A DNA stretch of 64,000 bases, taken from contig JAOWBW010001816.1 in assembly GCA_026119855.1 (NCBI GenBank), positions 124,001-188,000 of the forward strand. Direction: 5' to 3'. The notes below the pieces were generated by a model. The model did not search any database and was not told the origin of the DNA. It worked only from the letters and a program-made list of their open reading frames with translations. Both the position numbers and the translations under genes were made by a program. Positions within the stretch are counted from its first letter, which is position 1. The number at the start of each line of letters is the position of its first letter. Of this stretch, positions 11,620 through 22,606 are shown piece after piece. The DNA is from Campanula takesimana (lineage: Eukaryota > Streptophyta > Magnoliopsida > Asterales > Campanulaceae).

Positions 11620-14149
11620 TGTAACACCCATCGAATTTCTTGTTAAATATTTGACATACTTGTTAAATTCTTGAACTTGCATATTATGTGTTAGTTTTAC
11701 TTGGGTTAACTTGTTAACTGCTTTAAATAGTTAAGGTGGTTAAATGTCTAGTTCTGACTTTTGGGTCATTTGTGAAATTTTGACCTTAGGGGTCTTTTTG
11801 TTAAAAGTAAAACTTGAGGGGCCTACTGGTCATTCTTTGAAACTTGAATGTATATCAACTTCTTAGTTGCCTGGGGAAATCATTTTCACCCAAATCATTA
11901 CGTATACTTCCTCTGTTTCATAACCTAGGGTTAAAAGTTTTCCTTATTCTCGACTCCTCGAGTTTAATTATCCCTCCGTTCTTGATTCCGATCCCGGATT
12001 AATATTCGTGGCGTTGAATAGAGCGTTCCAGGCCGAACAGAAATAAGTTTGGGTCAACTTGAATTTTGACTAGGTAAGTTATTAGCTCCCCCTTGCTTGT
12101 AATAACATGCATAAATGTTATTCTCAATACTTGTGATTGTTAATTTTGTGTTTGGGGTGATTTTTGTGATACTTGTAAATTTGGGACAAAGGGAGTAATA
12201 ATCCTCTGTGGGAAATAATGAAAGAAAATGAAAGAGTTAGTTTTGAGCTTGTTAATGCAGTCTGGGCATATTGAAGTTGTTAGTAAATGTTACTCCTACG
12301 TTTTGGGACGGAAAATATTTCAACCTGGGAAAGAAATAAGAATTTCGCATTTTAGTACACTGTGCGACCGCACAAAAATGATTGTGCGACCGCACATCTT
12401 TCTGAAGGGTTTTTCAAAGAAATTGACATGCTTGTGTGCGGCCGCACAGTCCATGTTGGGCGACCGCACAGTCACCTGAAAAACAAAGATGTTGTTTAAA
12501 GTTTGTATAAGTTGGAAGTAACCCTAGTTAAGGTATATAACCTTAGTATAAGATGTCCTAGCAAGTGTTGTGATACTTTAGGGGCATCATACTTGGTCTT
12601 AAATATGTATACTCATTGAATTAAAATGAGAACATAAGTATAAGAGTAGTATCCCTTCTTTATGTCTTGAAAGTGCTATGAACAAGCACTAATGTGTTAT
12701 ACTTGTTGTGAATCCAATGATTGTGCACCTTAGAGACATTAGCTTGAGGTCTTAGACTTGAACATCCTAAGAATAGGATTGGGATTTGGTAAGAGTAAAT
12801 GTATAACTCTTATACTTGTGTGAATGTCCAAGAATTGGAAGTTATAACTTGAAGTATAAGACATTTAAAATCTTGTACATGGCTTGAACGTCCATAGAAA
12901 TGGATTAAGACTTGAATATAAGATAATAAAATCTTGTACTTGACTTGACACCAATACATATGTATGGTAGCGAACTTGAAAGTGCTATGAACAAGCACTA
13001 ATGTGTATGAGACATGTTCTTGTTGTGTATGTGCAAACATTGCATACATTTTCTTGATACAAGGTGACTTCTTGATTACTTGAAGCATGTTCCTTGTTGA
13101 GCTAGTCCACTACTTTTGGATTAGTTCTTCTTCCGTAGTTCAAGTAAATATCTACTTGTACATTCTTGTGTGAGTCCAGCTGGTTCTCCTTGCTTGTTCG
13201 AAAATATATAGGTTCACGCTTGTCGCGAGAGCTGGGGTTTAAGTGACAATCGGGTCCCTATGTATTTCCGCGTGACCCCTTACTACCGGCCATAGTAAGG
13301 GCATAGCTTCCTTAGTTGGAGCAATAAGCCTGACTTAAGTGAATGCTAAACTCTTGTCTTGATCACCTCGTGAATATTCATGAGTCGTGATATTGGGAAT
13401 GACACTGGTTACCGGGTCTTCTGATACATACTGAATAGTCAGTTCCTGTTATTGATCGTGATTGTCAAAGTAATACAAGCTACGACAACAATGGTATTCT
13501 TGGGAGGAATAAGGAAGGAAGCAATATCCTTATAGCTTGCTTGTTTAGCTTTATGTGCTACTTGATGAGTGGATTATCCTCTCATATACTTGTTACTTGA
13601 TGATACTGTATATATGATTACTTGAGTATCTATTTGAATTGCATGATAACATGTCATGTAGTTGCATCTAATAGCTTACTGAGATTTATCTCACCCTTTA
13701 TTTGTTCCCCCCCCCCAGGAAAGGAAGGATAGTGCGCAGTGAGGCTCGACATAGTTGGGAGCTTGCTTCGCAGGTCGTGATTGTTTTGGGGATTGTGTCC
13801 TTTTACACTTGGTGAGGACGATGTATTGGGTTGTATAACTCCTTATTTTTGGGGTAGACAGTATTGTTTAGTTCTTATTGTCACTAGACATCTTGTATAG
13901 TACTCTTAATGCCAGCTTATGTGCTAGGCATGTTTCCGCTGTGTATGTATTAAGTTTGGTTTTAAATTTTCTTGTCTAAGAACTCGTGTTGTGAGCTAGT
14001 ATAGCTCCTTACTCTAGAGTATATATATATCATGTCAGTTTGTTAAACAAATGTCATTAAGTTTCTTGTTAAGTTTCTTGTTTCTCGTTAGGCACTCCCA
14101 TCCAGGTTCGAGGTTCTATTAGGGGATCCCGGAACCTGGGGGCGTGTCA
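11620..14149 (+). repeat. 3' LTR of T (2,530 bp)
   Basis: It begins TGTAACACCC and ends GCGTGTCA, followed by the CACAT duplication. It carries the palindrome cluster at 12361-12471, and it is 3 bp longer than the 5' LTR because of the two run-length differences. Confidence 0.95.
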
Positions 14150-14297
14150 CACATAATCATCAAATGATTATCTATTAAACTTATACTAATAATTAATCAT
14201 AATTATCAGGGACGGGGATTATTATAATAAACATGCAAAAGATATAATAATCAAACATTCAATATCTTTATAAATAATAACATTAATTATTCAAACA

Positions 14298-14605
14298 ACT
14301 TTCTTGATGTCTAGTTGCTCAAGCTCCAAATCCCTTTGTGCTACTATTTCTAGCAACACTCTGATCGAAGTGTGTCTGACTACTAGTGAGAAAATCTCGT
14401 TGTAGTCCACCCCCTCTCTCTGTGTGAAACCCCTTTCAACAACGCGAGCTTTATACTTAACCCCTTCTGCCGGTGACATCCCTTCCTTTTTCTTGAAGAT
14501 CCACTTGCAAGTCACAATCTTTCTGCCTTCTGGCCTTTTGGTCAACTTCCATGTCTGATTCTTGTGAAGAGACTCCATCTCATCACCCATAGCCGCATAC
14601 CACTG
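14298..14605 (-). pseudogene. Copia X reverse transcriptase, N-terminal part
   Basis: Minus-strand translation from the edge of element N gives QWYAAMGDEMESLHKNQTW, CKWIFKKKEG, KYKARVVERGFTQREGVDY and ELEQLDIK, the usual N-terminal copia RT blocks. An apparent ATG at 14614-14612 lies in the neighbouring N LTR and is not the gene's start. The fragment ends where solo LTR A begins; the next block (HGELEEE) is at 3298. Confidence 0.9.
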
Positions 14606-15561
14606 TGTAGACACCCCATTTTGAACTCAAATTTATGATTACACTACTCTTGTGTCTCGCCTTTGTGTTTGGATGAAAACCCGTTAGTTTCGTCATGTTT
14701 CGTTAAGTCGATAACTGACTCCGTCAATCAGGGGCTAAACTGAACAAAGAAACTATAGACAAGGACAAAACAATATTAAAACATTGGATGCCTCGTACGA
14801 GACATCAATGTCTCGTACGAGACATCTCCTCTATCTGCGGGAATAATCCACTTTCCTTCTCCGTCCCGATCTCTTTCTTGGCCAAAACTCTTCTAATCCG
14901 GGGAATATCTAATAGGAAGCTTCCTAGGTGATTTCCTACTGATTTACTACCCCCTTTAACCTCTCCAAATAAGGACTCTATTTCCTACTAAACTTAGGAC
15001 TCCTATACCTATAAAATATAGTTCTTTCACCACAAAAAGTGGTTAACAACTCTCTAGTCAGTATCTCTCTCAAGAATCCCGTTTTTATTCCTTCCTCACA
15101 CCAAAAAACCACCAAAAATCCATCTTTTCAAGCCAAAGTCATCATAAAACTCTTGGATCATCAAGGCTTTAGTCAAGGCCATCAATTGGAATCTCAAGAA
15201 CGCTTTAGGTAAACTCCTATGCTTTTAATCTCTACTTCTCATCTCATTCTTTATTTTAGAGTAGTGTAATCCCATCAAAAGGATCAACCTAGAGCCTCTC
15301 CAATCCATGGAGATGTCTCGAAGCACATGATCCGACATTCCAATAATTAAGAAATTAATTATTGGCTTTATTCGTTTTACTTGTTCTTTATCTGATTGAA
15401 AACACCTAAGCAAGACCAATCCTAGATTGGGTGCTCCTTGACCTTCCCAATCCATAACTTAACCCCCGAACTCAAGAATCTCACGGTCCGTGTTCCGTTC
15501 AACAACATGGTGGCGACTCTCAAATCAAAAAGGCGAGCGGGAACCTTCTCAGGTGCAAACA
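14606..15561 (+). repeat. 5' LTR of N (956 bp)
   Basis: It begins TGTAGACACCCC and ends GGTGCAAACA, followed at once by the PBS. It contains two CTCGTACGAG palindromes at 14792 and 14811. Confidence 0.95.
14792..14822. repeat. Palindrome pair in the 5' LTR of N
   Basis: CTCGTACGAG at 14792-14801 and TCTCGTACGAGA at 14811-14822, both perfect palindromes. The pair recurs in the 3' LTR at 21832-21862, and the motif recurs in the leader at 15733 and 17244, with the variant TCTCATACGAGA at 17263. Confidence 0.9.
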
Positions 15562-15581
15562 GTGGCGACTCTGCTGGGGAC
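15562..15581 (+). other. Primer binding site of N
   Basis: GTGGCGACTCTGCTGGGGAC directly follows the 5' LTR. The form resembles the tRNA-Arg-type PBS reported for Ogre/Tat elements. The exact tRNA was not checked. Confidence 0.75.
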
Positions 15582-15810
15582 AATTTAAGTGGGTTAGACT
15601 TGCGGGTAAATTAGGTGGTTTTAATCTCTGTAATTTTCTGCTAAAAAATATTTTTTCTGGATTTTTCTGTGAATTTTCGGACTGCTCTTTTTTTAAACTG
15701 TTCTGTTCTGAATCTGGGTGCTGAAGCAGAATTCTCGTACGAGACATCTCTTCAGCGCCGCCACAAGTATTTACGTTGAAGATGAGAATTCAAATTTAAA
15801 AAGTAATCAT

Positions 15811-15864
15811 TGCCTAATCATGTCTTTGTCATCATTTTTGTCATCATTATACTATGATTAGGCA
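15811..15864. repeat. Inverted repeat (potential stem-loop) in the N leader
   Basis: TGCCTAATCAT at 15811-15821 is exactly complementary to ATGATTAGGCA at 15854-15864, giving an 11-bp stem with a 32-nt AT-rich loop. Confidence 0.8.
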
Positions 15865-15901
15865 TTAAAAAAAAAAACTGGGGCTGGTTTTAAAATTTAT
15901 G

Positions 15902-16030
15902 GTTTAGTCCCTGCACTTCAGAAACTGCAGTTTAGTCCCTGAGTTTCAGAATATTACAGAATAGTCCCTGCACTTCAGAAACTACAGTTTGGTCCCTGAG
16001 TTCCAGATAATTCCAGATCAGTCCCTAGAC
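15902..16030. repeat. Imperfect tandem repeat of about 57 bp in the N leader
   Basis: Two diverged units share AGTCCCTGCACTTCAGAAAC, CAGTTTAGTCCCTGAG or close, and a TTCAGAATATT/TTCCAGATAATT tail. A third start (AGTCCCTAGACTTC) follows. The rest of the leader (16031-17453) holds no supported gene. Confidence 0.75.
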
Positions 16031-17453
16031 TTCAAAAAAAAAAAAACTCTTTTCTTTGCTTGTTTTACTCCGTCCCCATATGTGCAATAAATGATTTATG
16101 TCATATACATGTTATGTTTTTGCACTAACATCTTTTGCAGCGGAGTATAAAAAAAATGAATAAATTAGGGGTGACTACTTTACTCATCCCCTAGTTTATT
16201 TTGCACCCATTAATGGGTAATAATGCAAGCACTGTGAGTACTTCTATCCCTCTCTTCTATGTGCTCCTACGTGCTTATGTACTCCTTCTCCTCTCTAAAA
16301 TCTTTTCAAACTCGAACTACGTTGACCTGAGTATCCCTTTTTTTTTTCTGAAGATCGAGAGAAATGTAAGCAACCACTTTGGTCCGGTCAAAATCTTTTA
16401 CTTGCTTTCAAAAAAAATCTCTATTTTTTCTTTGACACCTAGAACTTGAATCTCACACACGTGCACACATGTAGATTAATTGCACTACATACCCTTTAAC
16501 CCGGGTCCCAATCGGAGGACGGATGTCGGTCTGCACACCTCTCTTATATAAAAGGGGGCACTCGTCGGTCTCTCCAAAGATGGTGTACCCACTCCGTGAC
16601 ACGCTCCTAGACTGTGTTCATGGGGAGCCTTAGCCGTAAGCCTTGCATCAACCTCATGCATACATAATAGTCAATAGAACACTCCTTGTGACCGGTCGGT
16701 TCGATTCTTAGGGTTGTTTTAATCTTTACCCAAGATAACGCATTACAATCTATAATTCTCCCTTGTGAATATGACGAATGTCCCTTCGGTAAAATATTGA
16801 ACAAAGGATTTTGAAAGAATGGAGAACCTCTCTACGGAAATCCGAGTTTGTGTTTTCCTACTTTCACTATTCTGTGCGGGATTGTGGATGCCATTTTGGC
16901 TTAGTTTCGACCGCACCGTTCAACATGTCCCTTTCGGTTGTCCCTTAAATTTCACAAGGTTTGATTGCATTAATGCGTTGTTTAACAAAGTGCAAAACAA
17001 TTACAGAATCACTTAGGTTTGGCTAAATTGAATGGTGGATTCCGATGAGAAAATGGGACCTTTGCCCGAATTGTCCGTTTGGGAGAGTGCAATACAGGTG
17101 AAATACAAGGGGCTCATATTCTAGGGTGACAGAATCCACTATTCCAGGATAATAGATAGAAACCCCCCCCCCCCAAAATGGATTAAGTTCCGTCCGACCA
17201 AATTAGGATTAAAAAACTGAATTCTGTGTTCTGTGCTGGATGCCTCGTACGAGACATCCTTGTCTCATACGAGACATCTTCTTCTGTCTGTGTCAGTTTC
17301 TGTGCTTTGCCTGTTTGGTCAACCTTCACTCACTCTAAACCTATACACCTCATAAAGCCGACTTGTTGGGACCTTAATCTGAGTTTAACGCAATCTCTAT
17401 ACCATTAGGTCCGTCCAAATCGCAACTAGATCGTTCCAAACTCACCCGACACC

Positions 17454-18801
17454 ATGACTGGAAGCAACGACACCAATACTGAAAATTTCAATGAGGCCAA
17501 GGCTGAAATCTTGAAAGCCGCCAAGCAACTAGATAAGAAGCAAGCTCATATAGACGCCTTAGTTGCCGAGCTCCATGCATTGAGAGTCAAGAAAGCTAAG
17601 AAACAAAAGAAGAAGGATTATGAATCCCCTGCCTCCTCCGAAGACGAGGCATCCTCTAGAAAGAAAGACAAGAAGTCTAAGAAGAAGCACTATGAGTCTG
17701 ACTCTTCTTCCTCCTCTTCCTCCTCCGATGACGAGGAACATATCTCTAAGACTACCAAGTCGAAGAAAGAAGGTATTGGTGACAACAAAAAGGTTGATGC
17801 TCCTGTGACCATCAATTACCTTGAAAAGAAGCTTGCCTCACTTGACACTACAAAGGGATCGTTCACTCCTTTCGATCCGGATTCTCTTCGACAATTCATC
17901 ACCAAGCTTCCACGCAAGTATAAGACTCCCGATATGGCAAAGTTCAATGGCACCACTTGTCCCAGAGCTTATGTTGAAACCTATACTTGGGCCATGTTAC
18001 CAATGGGTGTTGATGATAACATTTTAGCCCAAAGTTTTCCTCAAACTTTAGAGGGTGCCGCAAGAGATTGGTACATGTCACTTCCGATATCCACTAGGCT
18101 TGATTGGTCAGAAGCATGTCGAGTGTTCCAAAGGCAGTTTGAAGACAACTCTACATACCGCCCTACTAGGAGGGATCTTGAGCAAACTAAGCAGTACCCC
18201 AATGAGTCCTTTGCCGAATTTGCTAGAAGGTGGAGGCTCAAGCTCACAGAAATTGTTGAAAGACCTAGTCTTAAAGAGCAAATACACATCTTCCTCCAAT
18301 ATCTCCGTGAGGAATTTCAAGATAAGCTTGCCGGTAATTACTTTCCTAGCTTCATCGAGCTCCACGAATCCGGAATAAGGATTGATGACCTCCTCAAGTC
18401 TAAAAGAAAAAGTAGTAGTTATCGCTACGAACACAAAGGTGCGTCCAACAAAGAAGCCTCCATAAATGCTATAGCTTTCAACAAACAAGGAAAAGGCAAC
18501 TACTCCGCCGTTCCTCCTCCCAAAAGAGAGAAGAAGGAAAGACACTATGACAAGCTAGAAGGGATCACTCAAGGTGAACTCTTCGACATACTAGTGGAAG
18601 CCGGAAAGATCAAACCAAGAAATCCCCCTACAACTCCCTCCTCATCATGCTCATCACCTCTTCTGCAAGTTCCATAGAGCTACCAGTCATGACACCAACT
18701 CTTGTTACCACTTGAGAGAAGAGATTCAAGATCTCATTGACAACAAGGAACTTGAAGCGCCAAATGTCCTCACCAACCCGCTTCCTAACAAACCATGTTG
18801 A
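17454..18801 (+). pseudogene. Gag of N, Tat/Ogre type, with a frameshift near its C-terminal zinc-knuckle-like region
   Basis: The frame opens at ATG 17454 (MTGSNDTN) and runs 407 codons to TAG at 18675-18677. It has a Lys/Glu-rich N terminus with a Ser-Asp stretch (near residues 80-95), then the capsid-like gag domain with FNGTTCPRAYVETYTWAM, LEGAARDWYMSLP and ESFAEFARRWRLKL. In the +1 frame just before the stop the usual Tat continuation appears: FCKFHRATSHDTNSCYHL and IQDLIDNKEL, ending TGA at 18799-18801. So one indel near 18650, or a programmed shift, separates the two parts. No protease follows. The right-hand Tat element also starts MTGS and shares the core (ETYIWAM, LEGAAKD, SEIVERP). 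The product would be a structural particle protein. Confidence 0.85.
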
Positions 18802-19973
18802 AGAAGACAAAGCCTTACCACTTTGGGGCTACAACTATCCTCTCCCTTTCTCCCTAGAATTAGAATAGGTTTAATTTCCTAGTATGAACTCGAAGAGTCG
18901 TTCTGTCATTATAGTCCATCTCCCTCCTTCTCTAGTTTGTGTCAACTAAACTATCGAGTCTGTTTTGAATTCTAGTTATTAATAAAAGTCATTTCTTATT
19001 CCTATACACTACTCCAAGGTTGTTCTACCTTTTGAATTTCTCTCTAATTCATGAAATGGATCCGCAAACAATAAATGTCATTAATCTAAAACCTTGCAAT
19101 TGATAATAGAAATGTCTAAACATGTTTTGAGAAGAAGGCCTAGGGGCTACACATTACAATCACCGCACTCATGTCAGAAGTCGAAGGACCACAATGGAAG
19201 AAAGCCAAAGGCGTTATCATTCCCAAACAAAAGTGGGGCTACTCAATTTAAGCTTTGAGAGTAAAAAAAAAAAAAAAAACCTCTCAAGCTTTCATAACTC
19301 CACAAAGAAGGAGTTTCAACCACACATAATGAAGTAAAAAAAGGAGGCCTCCCATCTCCTCCTACAACGAAGATCAAACCCAAATGAAGAAAAAGTGAGA
19401 CTCCTAACTTGAAGACCATCTCCATCATCCGTAGATATCACTCATGAAGAAATCCGAAGAGCGCACTAATGATTAGGCCTTCTCCTCAAAATTGTCAAGA
19501 CATCTCTAGATGATTCACTTGCAAAAATAATTGAACAAACAATTAAGACATCAAAAATAAATTCTAGGGTCCATTAAAGGTAGAACTATCTTTCTAGTAC
19601 TTTGAGCCAAGTAGCGTTCACTGTTGAGTCTAGGGGCTTCCTCTCTCATACACTTCTCTTTGGAATCCAAGCATCAAGGCTAGGAGTTTTTTATTCTTTC
19701 CGTCCCCTTCCAATTCCTGTTCAATATATACGAACTCGTCAAAGTAAATCCGCACTAGGGGCTATCCTCTTCGCCTCTAACTCTCATTACAAAGTGCGTT
19801 ATCCTCACTGAGTCGATACTTGGAATACACTTCCCAAAAGCCAAGTCGATATCTAAAATGCCTAGTACATTCAAACCCAAAAATCTTGCATGTCTCTCCC
19901 CCAATAAGAACAAAATTACTCTCCTCTCTGAGTCATCTTCGAGTACATACTCTGTCAAAAAAAAAAAAAAAAG

Positions 19974-20135
19974 AGAGACGCAAAAGAGATGCCCGCTAGA
20001 TTGAAAATCCGAAAGGGCGGTCTAAGCAAAAATCAGGGTGCGTCACAAAAAAATAAATAAAAAGAGACGCAAAAGAGATGCCCGCTAGATTAAAAACCCG
20101 AAAGGGCGGTCTAGGCAAAAATCAGGGTGCGTCAC
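19974..20135. repeat. Two direct 73-bp repeats with internal complementarity, in N
   Basis: Copies at 19974-20046 and 20063-20135 share AGAGACGCAAAAGAGATGCC, GAAAGGGCGGTCTA and AATCAGGGTGCGTCAC, separated by an A-rich spacer. In copy 2 GCC...TAGA can pair with TCTAGGC, so each unit may fold. The non-coding stretch 18802-19973 around it shows only A runs and nothing I recognise. Confidence 0.85.
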
Positions 20136-20904
20136 AAAAAAAAAAAAATTAAAAAATAGGGAGAACATTTTCCAAATCATTTCTTCTTCAACCTTCCTCT
20201 TTCCTTAAATCAATCAAGCGGGAGAGCACTCTTTTTCAAGTCAAAACAGCCTCATACGCCTGTTCACGAAGTCATCTACGACATACAAGATTCTTGGGGC
20301 TTGACTTAGACCAAAGCATGAGATAAACTTGAGGGAATAGATAGTGTTTCTCATCACCTTCACCGGAAACTTTCGGACATGGAACTCTAGAGTTGTCAAC
20401 AAGGTACGCTCGGCCTACTTAGAGATTGCACATTGATAAATATCATTGGTTGTCAGACAAATAGTTGTCTCCCTTGACACAACATGACTAAAGGAACGAT
20501 CTGGACGGATCATCTTGCACAAGGAAAATGAGTCTCACACGAGATAACCATCGAAGGAATTCCGTAGCATCATCTTTGCAGAAAACCTGATTAGGTCCCA
20601 ACTTGTCAAAACAGGTCCCCGCACACACACACGAATCAACACATACAGTTCATCACCAATAAACATCCCATCGTGAATCCATGCTATTCACACTACTTAC
20701 ACCAAGGTTGACCGACCGGGCATGCACATAAATTTGTCACCGCCACATGAGTCCAATTGCAAACTAAAATCAAAGCAAAAGTGCTTGCTAGAAGAGGTTC
20801 TACTTGTCGTATTAACAGGTACAGGAACCAATCCGTGCTCAAAAAGAAAAAGAAAAATTTAGCAGCGATCAGATGATCCCCGCAGAGAATTCAGTCATAA
20901 AAAA

Positions 20905-21290
20905 TTCAGCATCCAGTACTTTCATTGTAGGAGCATTGAGAGAGGATAATATCCAGTACCTTCAATCAGCTCCATGAACTGATTGATCGAGGATATTTAG
21001 AAGTCTACAAGTCTACACCAAATCAAAGAGATTCTGCATCCAGGACTTTCAATGAGGAATTGGAAGAGGATAATGTCCAGTACGTTCGATCAACCATTGA
21101 CGAGGACATTCAGAAGTCTACATCTACATCAAAACCGTCCAGTACTTTCAATGAGGAATTGGAAGAGGACATGTTCAGTACTTTCGATCAGCCATTGAAA
21201 GAGAACATCCAGGGATCCAGTACTTTCAATCAACTATTGAAAGAGGATAATATCAAGTACTCTCAATGTAGGAGCATTGATTGAGGATAT
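20905..21290. repeat. Irregular minisatellite built on CCAGTACTTTCAAT, in N
   Basis: Five to six copies of CCAGTACTTTCAAT or variants are spaced about 45-80 bp, each followed by a GAGGAATTGGAAGAGGA-like or ATTGAAAGAGGATAAT-like tail. A plus-strand frame at 21060-21284 reads repeated acidic blocks (STFNEELEED, STFDQPLKENIQ). No domain was recognised, so it is annotated as a repeat. Confidence 0.75.
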
Positions 21291-21645
21291 TCCCCAACAA
21301 CTTTAACACAGACTGCAACACAGTCTGCACCAGCAACACCGTCAACCACGACACTCCATCAACAACAGAGGGCATATTCAAAATTGGGTCAAGGACATTG
21401 ATTCCTCAGTATGGGGTACTCTCTAAACTCTAAACTTTACTTACCGCAATATTGCTTTAAAAATGATTTCCAAAATACCTAAAACCACCGTTTTTTTGTG
21501 TTTTCGGAGTCGAACTACGTTTGGTCTGATTTCCTTTCGGGGAATACGTAGGCAGCTTTTCAGCACGACCATACCCAAAGTTCTAAATGGTGTCTTTTCT
21601 ATCGACGACGTTACTTCTTCCATAAGTATCGTCGCCGAGGGGCCC

Positions 21646-22601
21646 TGTAGACACCCCATTTTGAACTCAAATTTATGATTACACTACTCTTGTGTCTCGC
21701 CTTTGTGTTTGGATGAAAACCCGTTAGTTTTATCATGTTTCGTTAAGTCTCTAACTGACTCCGTCAATCAGGGGCTAAACTGAACAAAGAAACTATAGAC
21801 AAGGACAAAACAGTATTAAAACACTGGATGCCTCGTACGAGACATCAATGTCTCGTACGAGACATCTCCTCTGTCTGCGGGAATAATCCACTTTCCTTCT
21901 CCGTCCCGATTTCTTTCTTGGCCAAAACTCTCCTAATCCGAGGAATATCTAATAGGAAGCTTCCTAGGTGATTTCCTACTGATTTACTACCCCCTTTAAC
22001 CTCTCCAAATAAGGACTCTATTTTCTACTAAACTTAGGACTCCTATACCTATAAAATAGAGTTCTTTCACCACAAAAAGAGGTTAACAACTCTCTAGTCA
22101 GTATCTCTCTCAAGAATCCTGTTTTTATTCCTTCCTCACACCAAAACACCACCAAAAATCCATCTTTTCAAGCCAAAGTCATCATAAAAGTCTTGGACCA
22201 TCAATGTCTTAGTCAAGGCCATCAATTGAAATTTCAAGAACACTTTAGGTAAACTCCTACGCTTTTAATCTCTACTTCTCATCTCATTCTTTGTTTTAGA
22301 GTAGTGTAATCCCATCAAAAGGATCAGCCTAGAGCCTCTCCAATCCATGGAGATGTCTCGAAGCACATGATCCGACATTCCAATAATTAAGAAATTAATT
22401 ATTGGCTTTATTCATTTTACTTGTTCTTTATCTGATTGAAAACACCTAAGCAAGACCAATCCTAGATTGGGTGCTCCTTGACCTTCCCAATCCATAACTT
22501 AACCCCCGAACTCAAGAATATCACGGTCCGTGTTCCGTTCAACAACATGGTGGCGACTCTCAAATCAAAAAGGCGAGCGGGAACCTTCTCGGGTGCAAAC
22601 A
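21646..22601 (+). repeat. 3' LTR of N (956 bp)
   Basis: It begins TGTAGACACCCC after a purine-containing run (GCCGAGGGGCCC, 21634-21645, the likely PPT) and ends GGTGCAAACA. It is followed by the CACTG duplication. Confidence 0.95.
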
Positions 22602-22606
22602 CACTG

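Larger units (their letters stand above)
4507..14149 (+). mobile_element. Complete Ty3/gypsy chromovirus T, probably Tekay/Del lineage
   Basis: Two 2.5-kb LTRs flank gag-pol. The flanking 5-bp duplication CACAT is exact (4502-4506 and 14150-14154). By eye I found one substitution (A/G near 5140 and its partner) and two small length differences (a G run near 4589 and a C run near 6593) between the LTRs, so the insertion is very recent. PBS, PPT, one long polyprotein frame and a C-terminal chromodomain are present. A single stop codon interrupts pol. Long LTRs plus a chromodomain fit Tekay/Del. Confidence 0.95.
3299..14297. mobile_element. Solo LTR A (copia type), split by chromovirus T
   Basis: It starts TGTTGGGTTTC at 3299 inside the copia X reverse transcriptase. 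About 1,208 bp lie left of T and about 143 bp right of it. It aligns along its length with solo LTR B: shared start, the phrase GGATTACACTAAGTTGGAAA or close, and the AT-rich end. No internal retrotransposon sequence is present, so it is a solo LTR. The right end near 14297 is approximate because no clean target-site duplication was found. Confidence 0.75.
14606..22601 (+). mobile_element. Non-autonomous LTR element N with gag only (Tat/Ogre-related, TR-GAG-like)
   Basis: Two LTRs of exactly 956 bp each enclose 6.1 kb. The flanking duplication CACTG is exact (14601-14605 and 22602-22606). I counted about 30 substitutions between the LTRs (about 3%). The interior has a PBS, a 1.9-kb leader, a gag gene and about 2.9 kb of non-coding sequence, with no recognisable protease, RT, RNase H or integrase. 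Movement would need enzymes from a relative such as the Tat element at 59774, which shares the TGTAGACACCCC LTR start, the GTGGCGACT PBS start and gag homology. Confidence 0.92.
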
